Shown in pieces: positions 10,211-24,830 of a DNA stretch of 64,000 nucleotides (its first letter is position 1; each line of letters begins with the position of its first letter). The notes below the pieces were generated by a model, which was not told the origin of the DNA, did not search any database, and was given only the letters and a program-made list of their open reading frames with translations. The stretch comes from Zeugodacus cucurbitae (Eukaryota > Arthropoda > Insecta > Diptera > Tephritidae), in assembly GCF_028554725.1 (NCBI RefSeq), contig NC_071669.1:45840501-45904500 (forward strand), given 5' to 3'. The translations under genes and the position numbers were made by a program.

Positions 10211-13200
10211 CGGCAATTTGAATATTATTTCAAATCAAATGCCTAGAATAATTCTCCAAAAAAAATAATAATATCTATATCGCACAAACAGTTATAACAC
10301 CAGCAGTATTATAGTTGATTTGCAAGACGCAAGACAGAAGCTTTTGACTAAAATTGTTTTGGAAGATAATTTATAATTGAATACACATTAAATAAGTGTA
10401 CATATGTGTGTATATATATATGTATTTTTATTCATTATTTAACCTTCTTTACAGAACCTATATGATACCTTTCCAACAAAATTCGTATTTACATATATAT
10501 ATTTTATAATTCATATTCGTACATACATCCCCAATACTCTAATGCATTTCTCTTTTATTACCCATAAGCACATAAAACTAATCCTGTAATTGTTTCCTAT
10601 TAAACGGTAATAATAGACTGTTAATTGTGCATTTTGATTGGCAGCGTAACGAAATGTTAAACGTTGCGTAAAAGACATTAAATCAAAGGATTATTTCTGT
10701 AGCAAATAAACTAAGAGGAAAGGCGTTAATAGTTTTTGTTTTCAATTCACTAAAAACTTTGTTATACTTCATGGCATTTTATACATGTGTATATGTGAGA
10801 TTTAACAGTTAGACAAAGAACTTTCTTAACTTAAAATTCGTAGCCATAAGATTTAACTCCTTATAAGAATATTTGCTTTCACATTTGAAATTTTAAACAA
10901 ATAAACACACGAAAGTGTTATTATCCTTTTGAATGATACTATGTATTAACTATACCGTTAAGTAGCGCAGGCAACAGTGCAGCGGAACTTCACCACACTT
11001 GTGCGCTCTTTCAGATACTCAAAATATTCTCTTAAGCGCGGTTGAGCCTGTTGTGTTGAAGAGCATAAAAGCTTTTCGTGCGCTTGCGAAAGGAAGCGGA
11101 TATATGATGAAATAAACGTTGTGCAAATGGAGCCGGTCTCTGAAAAATCATTTAAAAAATTATTCTAAAATATTAAAAAAATATATATTTATTTATTTTA
11201 TTGATTTATTTTTTATTTCAGTTCAGTTAGCTTACACATGAAAAGCTTTTGCTTGACATGTATGTTGTTGCTATTGTGTTTGTGCTAATAAAACACAAAC
11301 CGACATTAACTCACTTCCTGGTAACCTATCACAGTAGGACAATTGTCATTCGTGTTCGGTTCATTAAAAGCAACAGAAGTGCAATTGGTAACAAGAATAA
11401 AAGAAAAGCAAACAAGGCATCAAATCATCAATGCGTCAAACTATATGTGTGTGTTTGTGATTTTAGTAATTTTTAAAGAATTTAAAATAATATCTTATTC
11501 AGTGTAGAATAAATTGCAAACGCATATAAGCTATATTGCTATAAAATAATGGTTAATAAAATAAAATAATTTTAATAAAATAAAAGTATTACAAGTAGAT
11601 TTTATATGAAAATGAATTCTCAAAGAGAAGACTGGAATCAACCATTGTCTATGTATTTGCCAGAAATGAATGGATATGAAGATGTAATGTTTTATGAGAA
11701 CAGGCAGGTAAGATAATTAAACCAAGAAAACTTATAAAATATATTTCTGCTTCATTATGTATTGTATAAAAAAGAAAAATGTGTTGCTCTTCAAATATCA
11801 TTATCAGTGATCTGATGGCACAAAAATCTGTTGAGTGCATATTATCACTTGGTGAGACAATTATTCAATCCGGTGAAAAATTTAAAATTCAGTCAAGTTT
11901 TATTTCAAGAAATTATTTTTACTTGATAGATCATATCAAAAATTTATAAAGGAATTTCGCAATATCCTTTAGACGTTCATATGAATTCGTCGCTGCAAAT
12001 CAACTTGCACCCCACAATGTATGAAATATCATCGGTAAATTTCTTGAAAAAGTCTAAGCGCTATCTAAACTGAATACCTATAACCTAAAGTGACGGTGTT
12101 CCAAATATAAAACTATGGTTGTAGTTCTCTTTATATAGACGACTTTGAACTTGTATTGAGAGCTTACACCACTCTACAGCGTGGGAAATCACCAAATACA
12201 TGGAAAAAGTTCTATATAATTAATGTTTTATCAAGGGCTGGCTATGGTCCTGCCACTGTTGGGCTCCACACCTGAAAAATTTATTTAGATCTAGTTAGAA
12301 TTATTCAAATATCCCAACTTATGATATCTCGATAGTTTAGAAATCATAAAAACAAGTATCTCAGAAAACCAGAGATAATCAATAATATAGAGGACATATT
12401 TTTTCCGTGGAATCGTGTGATATATTTGTTCGTCGAAAAATGTAATTGCAGTATTTTGGTACTCAGAAAGAACATTTTGATCTTATTATCCTTTTTAAAA
12501 CATTATTGAAGCCAATTATTTAAAGGATTTGCTTGTGAGTCTTTTTTGAGAATGCGATAGTGGGTGACAATCTCACTAGGTTTCTAAGACTTAAATTTTA
12601 CTTTATTGAAAGTTTTGTTGAGAAGTTATAGGACTTTAGTCAATATTCATTAGGAATTAAAATTATTATTAATTTATTTATCAGATACTTAGAATATGTC
12701 GCTATATAATTTCAAAACAAAAAACTGACAAAAAAAATTTATGTAAATTTCCATACCGCGTACTTCACTGACTCCCCACATGAGATTTTCTCTCCCAACT
12801 GCCATGCTTAGTTATGAGATGCACGGACATGTATTTTGTTTACATGAACCTCCATTAACTCGGAACCTTGTAAAACACGACATTGTACATAAACCTTTGC
12901 GAGAACAACAAAGCCAGAGGGGCTAACTCTGCACAACTCTGGTGGATAAATGGTGCTTTTGCGCCAATTACTGGCGTGCGTTGTGACCATAAACACTGAA
13001 TGAAATGAAAAAAATATCAAATGACTTACACAATGAAACCTCTCTAACGTCCTTCAACTTTTATAGATATACATACATATACTTATTTACATATACATAT
13101 GTATATTTTTTATATATTATATACATATATATGCTTATAATGATGTACTTAAAATGTTTGATTTATGGGTAAATATATTTTTATTCTTACAATGAGAGAA

Positions 13201-15900
13201 CAGAGTAAAAAGAGAAAAATAATTGGAAATGAGTTGGTGCAACCGCCAATTGTATATCTTCAAGGATCGAGATGAAAAGAAAACTTTATGAAAATTTGTA
13301 GTTGATGCCGTTGTAACACACACATATATACATGTATGTATATGCATACATATGTATAATATGTATTTGTTCTGTTAAACTTTACTTTTGTCTAGTGCCT
13401 CGGTTGTGGGTGATTTTTTACCTGTGTTCACCGTTAAAGTGCCAGCAGCAATTTCGGCAAAAGACACAGCTTCATTAGCCACATCTGCAAACAGTAGTAG
13501 GTGTGTGGGGCTTTTGGGGTTGGGCAGGTGACTGTGGGGCTCCACCACGCGACCGACTCTCTGCCTGCAGGTGTTTTTTGGTAGTCTGTTGGCTCGTTAT
13601 CCCCACGTGAGCTATACGTTTGCGTATGCGTGTACTTGGACCCAATTAAAGTTAATAAACATGCTTGTACGCAGTGGATTCTCTGGCGGCTGCAGCCGCA
13701 TTCAAACTTTGAACTCGAGCGCTTGCTGTAGCAGCTTGGGAAATTTATTATTTTATTTTTCTAAAAAATATCTTTTATTTCTCTAATTAATACCGCTGGT
13801 TGTCTAATGTAATTTTTCTTTCCAAGTTGCAGTCCAAGAAAAAAACGAAAGAAAATGTTGTGATTTTAATAAATTAGACATGCAATTATGACCGCTATTG
13901 TGCTCCGACGGCGGCTAAGTGTCTATAGTTTGGGCATAATATTTCGGTGTGTTTTCTTTATTATCGGCAATTTTTCATATATGGAAATTGCTTTTTATTA
14001 CTATTTTGACATTTCAATTTCAAAATGAGTCCTACCTTTGAAGCAGGCGAGGAGCGCCGTGCAGAAAGGATAGCGGCCGCATCATTTAACTGCGATAAAT
14101 TATGCAACATTTCGAGGGGTTGCCAACCATAAAAATGTCACAGTAATTACATACACCACCGTATAAGGACGAACGAATCGTTTGCAAAGATGAATGAATG
14201 ATTACACGGTACGAATGAGTTTATCTCGCCGCATACACACATATATTTATGCATATGTGCCTACATATGTGTTTTTTACTTTAAAAAGACAACCAACAAC
14301 GATGATGGCAGCCCATTCAACCCTCCATAGTTGTTGGGAAATTATATGAAAACCGCACAGCAGATGTTGCAATTGCAAAAGCAATGTGCAATTCAATATA
14401 GTCAACTGAAGTGCCTGCCGCTGAATGAATGCGTACACTACCAACAACAACAACCGACTAGTATGTGTGTGTGCGTAAGTGAGTGCGTAAATGAAGCTGC
14501 AAATGACATCAACACCGCAGCAATTGCTGCAACGGCACCGCACAGCGACATCGGCAGTCTTAATGCCTCGGTGATAATTCAATTTTGACACCTCAAACAA
14601 CTGGTGTGCAGAAAATGAGGTCCTCGACACGCGTACCGTGCGATAGTGTCCGTAAAAATGCTGACCATTTACGGTGTTTTATTGAACTCTTATGCCAAAT
14701 GAGTTTAATTAAAAATTTAAAAAATTACATGCGGAGTTATATTTATACCCATATACATATATTTATGTCTTTACGCTAATAAGTACTTATTTAAATACAT
14801 GTCGATTGCGTAAAACTTGATGTCGCTATGTAAATTATGGTCCCACATAATTTATTTGGGCTGTTCCTTTAATACAACATCAATCAAGTTGCCGCTTTTA
14901 TAGGCCAATATAAAATGAGCTCCATTCGCTGAGTTTAACTTTATTTTTTGAGTATCTTGGGTAGTATTGCATGTATTTCGATTCAAATTTTTACTTCGGA
15001 CTGAACCATGTATTCAAATAAACCCAGAAGAAGAAGTCTGGGTGAAGTCAAATGAGGTGTCATATCAGGTGTCCAATTTGGTTGCAAAAATGGAAAGTTC
15101 GAGTAGAATTTCTTTCAGAAAATCAGATTCAGTATCAGCTTTTTAATTACCGAAATGCCGATGGTCTATTGGCAATAGATTTTTTATTTTTTATTCCAAT
15201 TACACCTTACGCCAAATGCTCCTTAAAGTGCCCCCCTCACGCTGAGGAGTGATAAGATTTCTCTTTTAGAACAATTCTTTCCCTGACAGCTTCTAACCTA
15301 ACGGAACTCAATTTGGCGTTGAATTCGAAGTATGTGTAATTATAAAACGATTATGCACTTTACAATCTGCATCACAAGGGGCATCAAATTATAAGAAATA
15401 TGATCATCATCTCGAATGATTATTTTTTAAACGTCATTCTTCGCCAGAAGAATTCTACTTTCATCAAATATATGTACGTATAATTATGCAATTTCAATTC
15501 GATTTCAATGTATAGTTTGTGGTTTGTTTTATTTGACAACTCTTTCACTAAGGTAGTAATCTTATATCCACACATATTTACTGAAAAATATACTTTGGCG
15601 AAACTTCTGTTTTCCATATTATTATTACCAATATTATTTAGTGGTATTATAATGTCTAGCATTACCCGAAGTACACATCCAAAATACAGAAGAAACAGCG
15701 TGCTGGTCAAAATTGTGGTTTAACCCTCCGCTCAATTTTGGTCCCAATTGGATTAAACATGTAAGGTTAATGGTCGATAACAAACGGCAAACATGTACTC
15801 ACTTCTAATTTCTACTAAAGTGATTTTCAATAGGATGCTATGAAAGTTGACCGATATGGACAGCAAACGACGTCAGATTTTTTGCCGCTCTTTTGATATT
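10211..15900. other. intergenic, no gene seen
   Basis: Mostly AT-rich with TATA/CATA microsatellites (10.4, 13.07-13.15 and 13.32-13.36 kb). 13.4-14.7 kb is GC-richer, with a compact non-repetitive stretch at about 14.03-14.12 kb. Open frames here are short and lack similarity or codon structure. Confidence 0.45.
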
Positions 15901-15924
15901 GCTGTTCAATAAGGATTGCCATTT

Positions 15925-16370
15925 ATCATGGAAGAATATACGATCCAGCAACGAGTCGAAATTATTATATGTAATTTACTACGGAAATTCGGAGTCAGTG
16001 AACTCAACTTTAAGAGCGCTACGTCGAATTTATGATCGTCATAATCGTCCTGTCAGATCAATAATTGAGCGTCTAGTGGAAAATTTTGAAAATGTTCCCG
16101 TACCAGTGAGTCAAAGAAGTGCCCGTAGTGTCGAATATTGCTGCCTCTAGCGCATTAATTGAGGAAGACCCAAATCAGTCTTTCACAAGCGTTGAGCAGC
16201 TCTGTGACGTCGTTGGGTTCAGCGTCTACACTTCTGCAAGTGTGCCTGTGGTGGCCATGCAATAGAAATCGAGTTCCATACATAACGACATCGAATGTAC
16301 TTTCACAGGAATAAAGAACTTCTTGTGTACCGCTCTTGAAAACCCCTAAAAACCCCTACATATATTCGCA
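15925..16370 (+). mobile_element. relic of DUF4817/DDE-type transposase element
   Basis: An ATG near 15928 reads MEEYTIQQRVEIII. A frameshift leads to SESVNSTLRALRRIYDRHNR and then PVRSIIERLVENFENVPVPV and SQRSARSVE. Another frame gives ALIEEDPNQSFTSVEQL. This matches my memory of the helix-turn-helix N-terminus (DUF4817) of insect transposases whose C-terminal part is a DDE superendonuclease. The catalytic region is missing: sequence jumps to what looks like the C-terminal end (NRVPYITTSNVLSQE and a LLVYRS-like piece, 16265-16340). It is therefore an internally deleted, frameshifted relic. Confidence 0.72.
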
Positions 16371-19300
16371 GAATAGGTTATCCGAGAAAAAAAATTATTC
16401 TTTAAAAACGAAAAAATTAGAGACCTTGTTGTAAAGGAGTAAATACTATAAATATTATTTTTAATTAACTAGTTTAAAAATTTTGTTTGGAATTTGAGCA
16501 ATTCATGAAACTTCAAAACCCAAAGTCTTCGTCAAAAATTCGTAGAAACTACCTACTTTATTATACATATCATGGGACTATCCATACATAATTTAAAATA
16601 ATTGTATTTCCATAAGTAAAATATTCTTGAAAACTAGTGATTTCGATAGCAATCATTTGTGAACTTTGCACTTTCAATAATAATGTAAACATGGAAAGTT
16701 TCATTTGACAGATGAAAATTGATTTCTCTCGTTACACTGACAGCTTGCACGATAGGCAAGGATTTGAATACGAATAACTTTTGCTGGACAAGTGCACTTT
16801 CGTTATGTGTGCTCATTGGCTTTACGACATAATGGAGGGTTGAGTGCTCTTAACTGAAAATTTACTTAAAAGATTAATGTGTGTACTATAAATATATTTT
16901 GAGAATTCGAACAACTGTTATGCAGTTTTGATATTCCGATTTGCATATGTATACACATACACACTACATATATATATGTATGATGAATAAAGGACTATGC
17001 ATACCATTGGCTTTTGGAAAATTTGAAAAATATGTAGATACTTATATATTTTGGGGGAAAAAAAGATTTATTGAAGTACATATATATATTATGTGGGAAA
17101 GTTTATGTATTTTGGTTTGAAAGCTGTTTTTGGTATTTTTTGTAAAATTAATTATTCGAATCTGTTCATTCAAAGTCAACGATATGACCAAGATTTTTAT
17201 AAAATTTTCAATCATCTTAAGCTTTGTATCTCAAAAAGCTCCGTTAAATTGCATCAAAATTTAGCAAATATGTTTGCGCTCCCATATTTCATAACAGTTA
17301 ATAATAATAATAAAGTGTCGAATACACCAACAACTTATACCTAGAAAAGCGATGACAAAGGCCAATTAAACATATGATAATTAATTTTTGTGCTAAAAGC
17401 AACTATTTGTTGCAACAATAAAAGCAAATTTCAAACCATATAAAATGTCATTGTGATAAAAACAAAAGCAATAACAATACAAAGCAATATGCCGCCATAT
17501 GATTCCATACACCTATCAATAGACGGGTGGGCGATGGGTCAGCCACTTGAAAATACAAAGTGAGCCGATTTGTTGATTCTCGTACATAAACAAAAAACAA
17601 TAACAATGCCAACAAAAGATACCAAATACTCATTCAAATATATACTTAAATATTTACGCATGTATGTATGTGTGTATTTTCGTATGCGTGGATCTCAGTG
17701 TGCGTTTGTAAAAGTGTCAGCAAATAAGTTTCCATTTAGTGATGTTTGGAAAATGTCGCACTTTTGTTTGTACAAAAATACCAATTTTCAAGTGGCGACA
17801 GATAAGATGCCTTTGATGATGACTAACTGCTATTTATTAGAAATAGTATTTCTATTTATCAACAAATATGTTGCTGATAAAGTAGAAGAGAGACCCCAAA
17901 GTGTCTAACTGTAATGAATTTGAGTTCTGTTTTTATATTTTTTTAATGAAATTATACAAACAAATATGTTTCTTTAGAATTTTAAATTTTCAAAAAGCTC
18001 TCATGTGATACGTTCAATCCGCTCTAATCTTAGTAAGCATCTTAATTGGAATCTCAAAATTGTTAGTATATACTATGAAGGTCTAACTATGGCACTACAG
18101 GTAAGCACCACTTGCGCTGCACACCGGGGATTAATAGTGTCTTTACAAATTTATTTAAAACAATTTGCATTAAATTCTTCCTTCCGTCTACCTTTTAGTG
18201 GCTGCCATATGCATTTCTACTTTCGCTCTTCCTGCACACGCACATGCACACAAACGCTCATGTAGACGCTTGCAAGTGCCAATTTTGCCTTTTGTTCGGT
18301 TCAAGGATTTTATTACATTGAAGTGAATCGATGCACGAAATTCACAAGACTCGAATTTGAAGTTGGCAGCCGCCAACCGTTAGTCGCTCCATTTTCTGCT
18401 ATCACATACATGTACACTTCATTATATACTTACAGACACCTGTGTATTTGCATGTGTTGCATGCAGGCTTATGAGTATATGTGTGTATGTGTTGGTGAAC
18501 GTTTAAAAATAGACAATTTCATGTCCAAATGCTTTCCAGGTGACATGAAACAACACTTAGGCAGTGTGGCGTAAGTGCTGCCACTAGATACAGTTGCCAA
18601 TGTGGCACAAACGTTCTTGATCACATACTATATGTGCTTGTATATGTATGGCAAGCTGTCTCATTCTTAAATGTGTGCATATGTCGCACTTATACCCTGC
18701 TGAGAGTATTGGAAAAAATATAGTTCACAACAAGTGCTTAGTTGACAGACTCATGAATACATACATACATATGTGCATATAGAATATGAAAGTAACTAGA
18801 CATTTAGCAGCCAAAAAATAAAATAATTGTAATGACAATTTTAAAGCGGTCGAAAAAAGCTAATTTTTTTCGGAAAAATCGAAACTTTATTTAAACAATT
18901 TTTTGTTGGTCTTTTTTGGAAGGTGTTTTAGTGAATTTAGGTCAATGAGGCACTGAACTGGCAGCTGGTTGAGCTCCGTTTCGCATTTGTGATGTTCCAT
19001 ATTGTTGTTATCAGACAAATTAAGGAATCTAAATGTTTTTAAACGACTACGTTTAGTTAATGGATTCAATGAGAACATTTTTCATGGCTTAAATTGATCG
19101 GTGATTTGTTATTGCTTACATTATCTATGATAAATAATAATTATTAAATAATTTATTTCACTTTGTTTGGAATATAGATCGAGCACATGCTATCAATAGT
19201 GCACTCCTCTAAGCACTTAACCAGAATTGCGTCGAGGTCTTAGAAATTTTTTCGAGTCTTTCTTCCCAATAGTATTTAATATTCGAATACCTCTCAGATT

Positions 19301-19785
19301 ATTGTTTATGGTGGGTCTAACGAAGAAAGAACTTCTGACGAACGTACGAGGGTAGCTGATATATACTACAGTACCCACAAAATATAAACGCAAAAGTTTG
19401 GAAAAATATAATATTAATTATCCAGGTATTCTGCTTTGAACTTAGTATATTTAACTCCAAAATCTTTAATTCGTATGAAAACTATGTTTGTTCAAGGTCC
19501 GTACAGTATGCATCGTTTGAGGTGATAAACTTTATTCGGTTCAAATGTGTGAAGAACGCGGTGAATTGAGCACCAGTTTCAGTTCGACCAATTTACTATT
19601 GGTAACATCGGAGGTGTGAGGCAGTAGATCTTCCTGTTGAAACCCGTTAAATCAATTTTAGACGATCATAACCTATTTCACTGCGTAATTTCTGTTCCAA
19701 AAATAATAATCGAGTAATCAATATTATTATATTAGATATAAAGTTAAAGATGAAATAGAAAGGGCTACACTATTATTGGTACAAA
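16371..19785. other. intergenic, no gene seen
   Basis: AT-rich with CATA repeats at 16.93-16.98 and 18.76 kb. No coding or transposon similarity that I can defend. Confidence 0.45.
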
Positions 19786-19789
19786 AATG

Positions 19790-20119
19790 GAAAACGGATC
19801 TGGCGCCCTTATGGGTCAAAAACCATATTTCAGGAATTACTTAACTAATTTCTAATTTGGTTCATAACATTTTCCCCTCCATCCCAATGGTATAGTTTGA
19901 AAAGAGCGCCAAATCGGTTCACAACCACGCTTTCTTTCCATATACCATCTGAATCGTTTACTTTGCAGTCTATAAATTAAGCACTAGTGAAGATAACACA
20001 GCAGAACAAATACTCCATTTTGCAGTGTGACATCACCCGTTTACATACAACTGTGTAAATAAATTGCGGGAGTATAAAATGTTCGGTTACACCTCAATTT
20101 AACGCTTCCTTACTTGTTA
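19790..20119 (-). repeat. dispersed repeat, copy C, minus strand
   Basis: Read on the minus strand it gives GCGTGGTTGTGAACCGATTT, then TACCATTGGGATGGAGGGGA and TTTGACCCATAAGGGCGCC, in the same order as copy A. It extends further on the right side to a GTTCGGTTACACC and TTACTTGTTA edge, which looks like a family terminus. Confidence 0.6.
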
Positions 20120-23100
20120 TCTCATTATGGCAAAAATGACTTCAGTCTAATATTTCTTGAGAAAACATTTTCAAATTTTCTTTAATCTATACATATAATG
20201 TGCTTTGATTCACATTCATATCATCATTAGCAAACAACTTGTGCCAAGTAGTTCGAATTAAAAATTAATTCCAAACATGAGTATTCACTGATTTCAATAG
20301 TGCCTGCTACAACTACAAATAAATATTTAAATATCCTGGCATGTCCTGTGCCTAAGCGATAAATGCTACTCAACTTCACTACGCTGGCGCCATCAAGTGT
20401 CGTCCGCTATTAGCACCCTCAAACACTCAAGTGAGAAGACACTATTGGAAGTGCTTGTGTGCTCTCAGAATTATGCACCAACTTAGACGAAACATAATAA
20501 ATTACTACAAGTTAACACCCACTTTTTAAATACTCATCACAGCCAACAACAACACAACGAATGAAGTCGTTAAATATTTGGTGTTTTATAAAATCTCACT
20601 TTACACTAAATTCCTACTAAAAAATAAGTGCTCCTTTAGTTGAGCTCAAATTCCAATAAATCACCGCGCGTAAACCAGATGCTACATAACGGTGTATGCT
20701 GTGAAGCAAGGAAAATTCAACAATTGGAAATTGGAGCTACTTGTATACAAAAATCTGCATAGTGTTTCTCCGGTTTTGTGTGTGATCCGCGTTTAAGAGT
20801 TGCGCTTGGCACACAGATTCCTCAAACTTAGTATAGCTGTATGCACAATTAGCACTCGAATTTGATATGGCTTTGTATGTGTATACATATGTATACACTT
20901 ATATATTTGTATGTATGTGTGTAGTCACTCCCACATGTTAAGGACTTCTGGGTTTGAGTATGAAATTGGAAATTAGTTGTATCTACAAACGGTATTTATA
21001 ATTCCAGTTGTTGGAATCATATTGAATACATGAACAGGAGTACATATGTACATATACAGTACATATACCAATGCATTAAATTATAAATTAGTTAATTCTT
21101 TTTTTAAATATAATATATTTATATTCAAATAGCAAAACAGACTTCATATACATCATTAGTAGACAAATTATTTTAAAAGAAAATCAGTTAAATTTTGAGT
21201 AAATTATAGTGTCTTATTTGTATGTAATGGTACTCACTTTATTTTTGTTTTAATCAGATAGTGATTTGTTTATCTTTTTCGGATAAAAAAAAACTATTTG
21301 AAAACTACTATTTCGTACTGTAAATTCATTTTAAGTCTTTACTTTAATTTGTTACTATTATTTTGTTCCATTACATTTAATCACGTTAAACAAAATGTTT
21401 GTTTATTTAGTGTCGCGCCATGAAAATATATGTATAAACGATCAGTATTACATGATTTGAGAACTTTCCTTTCAATACGATGTATGTACATATGTTGGCT
21501 TTGCAAAGAGGCCTTTCTTCCCATTAAATAATTTTGGTTAAACTTACGAAAGGTATTCTTATTATTGTAATTCTTATTATGTAACTAATTAAAGGATTAT
21601 ATATGTTGAGGTACGGGAAAATGGGTAACATTTTGATATTCTGTAAAAGTATGTCGACATACTTTTATTGAATACTTGGTATACGTCTTACTTAGTACAA
21701 TAACTAATATGTAAAATCAGCTCAAGAACATAAAAACATACAAATAATTGTCAAAGTTATGACATTTTACGCAAAACGCGTTTTTTTTTCAAAGAGACTT
21801 GCCGTGACTACGATTCCAGTCCATCACCTGAAATTCCAGTCGTTAGTTTGATTAAATGATATGAATTCTCAACATTGATATGAAAATTTAAATTAAAAAA
21901 TGGAATCGTTAAAGCAAATAATTTACGAACAATTTGAAAAAAAAAAAATTGAAATCGATTGAAAACTTTTTTTGCAATCCAAGTCACCCCAACGACATTT
22001 TCGAAAAAACATGATTTCGATATAATCGCGGTTTAAGTTTCAAGTACATTTTTGTCTAATGTAGCGGAGCAAGATGCAAAATGCTATAGCTTCGCTTCTA
22101 CTGCTTCTATAAAAATTTGAGAAAACATTCTTAAGAACGTATACTTTAAGATAAATAATTAAAAAAAAATCGATTTGTGTAAACTCTTAAATAAATTAAC
22201 TAGATAACTTCTTCATAACTTTATTTAAGTATTTAAGTAACATTTAAGTATTTATCCTCTTCTCAATATATTTTATTTAACTTCAAACAAATTTGACCTC
22301 AGTTCCAGGATGGTGAAACGAAATTGTATCTGGTTTTTCGATATTCTAGATATTCGAGACACTATACTATAAACAAATCTTGCACTTCCGAAAAGATGTG
22401 TTAATACGAAATATCCCATATAGATAAAGTTTTTAATAATGAAAATACTACAAGGGCCCTAAATCAAAAATATGTAAGGTTTATATAATCATCACAACAA
22501 GCTTAAGATATTTTTTGCAAGCAAATTATAGTACCAAAAACTCGAGGGGGGCAGTCTTGGCAATATAGGTCAAAATAAGAACAAAACAAACGTAAAGGGC
22601 AAATATAAGTGTAATATCACACATCGTTTCACAACTTTCGCGTAAAATACTTGCCTCATTAAGAGCATAAACAAAGCCGGTTCATTCTGAATTAACCACG
22701 TTATTCTGAATTTATTAAATTAATTAACTATTAAATGACCAATGAAACATCATTCTATTTTAATTTTTAAATGTAATAAAATTATTTGGAAATAAACTTT
22801 GAAATCATAGCTAAACACTTTCCAGTATTAATAAATGCATAAAATAGATAACATATACATTAATGTTATCACCTTCAATATAGTCCCCATTCGATCTATT
22901 TTATTTTTACCAAGAATTCACGAATAAGCTAAATACAACACCTTAAAACACGTCGAACCTTAGCGGCTGCTACAGACGAAGTAAGATGAATACAGGTAAT
23001 CTTCGGGGGCATTAACATAATACAAAATGTAATTAAATTGACAATTTAATTTTTGGACAATTGGAAAAATTGAAAAATTTCGGTTATTTTAATAAACAAA

Positions 23101-24589
23101 CGAGCATACAAATATTTCCTTAACTACCCTACTGACTGCGTCTTTTGGGAAAATAATAATTAGGAAATTATTTCTCAAAATATAGTCTAGTATCTGCTTT
23201 CTATAATATATAGTCAAATCTCTTCAGAAAATAAATACATATATATCAGTTAGGATCTGATTGTCTATTACATTTTTCGGAGTTGTACAAAATATACATA
23301 CACTTTAAAGATAAATATGCATGTATATTAGATAAATCTATAGCGGCTATGGAAACGTCTGTGAAATGAAATTAGTTTTAAACACCTACAGAACAGGTGA
23401 ACATGGAGATAATTTCAAATTTTTTATCAAATTATTTAACTATTAACGCCTTCACTTCACTCACGAAGGCCATAAATACGCAGAACCACATACCTGCCAA
23501 TGTACAAGGTTGAAAGTTCAAAAGGTTAATTGAAAAAAAATAAACAAAACCGTACATATATAGCAATTAAAAACGTAAATTAAATTACAAGAACAATAAA
23601 AGTGCCATCAATCATATATGTGCAATTTATTTATTGATTTTATGTACATATGTGCATACCATGTTTGCTATTTTTCTAATTTCTCAATACAAGACCGCAT
23701 TTTTATATGATTTTCTTTTGATTGTTTTTCCCGTTTATTTATTGCCTATCTGCTTATGTGAAGATGTTCCCCACTAAACTATCAACAAAATGAAACCACT
23801 CCTAGCGCGCAGCAACAACAACAAGCAAATATAGACAAACAAACACATATTTATACATATGTATGTAAGTATGTATGTATATATAGCACAACTAAAAGTC
23901 GACGTGCACACAAAACATGCAACAATTAAAAATATTTTTAAAATACACAAAAGTAGTGAAAATTAAATTGCGAAAATCGAATAAGAGAAACTTTGCCTAC
24001 AATAGATAAATAATAAAAAATAGGAATACTAATAAAACACAGGTAAAACAAAATGGCAAAATAAACGAAAAAATACCGTATTTAAACATGCGAAGGTGGA
24101 CAAATCCATACATATAGGACGCGTGGACCCCCGCATTTCACCCTCTGTGACCAACATTTACTATTATGCTATGTACTCGCCGCTGCATATACCGTAAGCT
24201 GCAGATTTTTATGGCTTCGTGCCCCTTAATTTCAGTTGAGTTGCACGCTGGTGGAGCGCGAGGGGTGCAACGCGGCAGTCGCCATAAAATTCACAAACAA
24301 TTGCTGGTGGCAACACTGCATTTTGCAGCATAAATCAGCAATAGCCACATACGAAATGGTTGCTTGCCTGGGTGTAGTGTGCGGGGGTGTGAGTGGGGCT
24401 GTTCAAAATGCGCTAGTCGGCCATAATCGTTCTACGTGCAATTGACCAGTGCAGACCTGAGTTGCAGCAAATGCATTTCCACGCACAAACACACGCGCAC
24501 ATTCGAGCACTTGCAGCGACAACACAGCACTCGTTGTGGTACTCGCTGCTTGTCAGTTACTCGCTGATATTGTCGCTCACTGCAGTGGG
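20120..24589. other. intergenic upstream of caup, no gene seen
   Basis: AT-rich to about 24.1 kb with few ORFs of any length. A perfect 20-base palindrome (GTGTATACATATGTATACAC) occupies 20879-20898. From 24.1 kb the sequence becomes GC-richer as it approaches the presumed promoter. Confidence 0.45.
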
Positions 24590-24830
24590 CGTTTCCTTTC
24601 AGTGTGAGAGAGCGCTGTAACTGTTCTGCTTTTGCTGCCACTGATGATGGGTAGCCATATCAGCAAACGCACACTTGTGTGCTGTTGTTGCGCGCAAGCG
24701 AACTGCTAGCGGCGAGTGAGTTAGAGTGGCAGAGTAAGCTTTCTTGATAGAGCTGTCTCTTTCACTTTAATGTTTAAGCGCATAGCTGAAGTGATTTCAG
24801 TTAGTTTGCAGTCAATAAGAAAACAAAAAC
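24590..24830 (+). promoter_or_regulatory. caup: candidate caup promoter region
   Basis: This GC-richer stretch contains GTGAGAGAGCGC and TAGAGCTGTCTC (GAGA-like). TCAGTT at 24797-24802 fits the arthropod initiator consensus TCAKTY. No TATA box is seen about 30 bases upstream. Just downstream the sequence changes to A-rich, leader-like DNA that runs to the ATG. The transcription start is inferred and not demonstrated. Initiator-like hexamers are common, so the exact base is uncertain. Confidence 0.3.
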
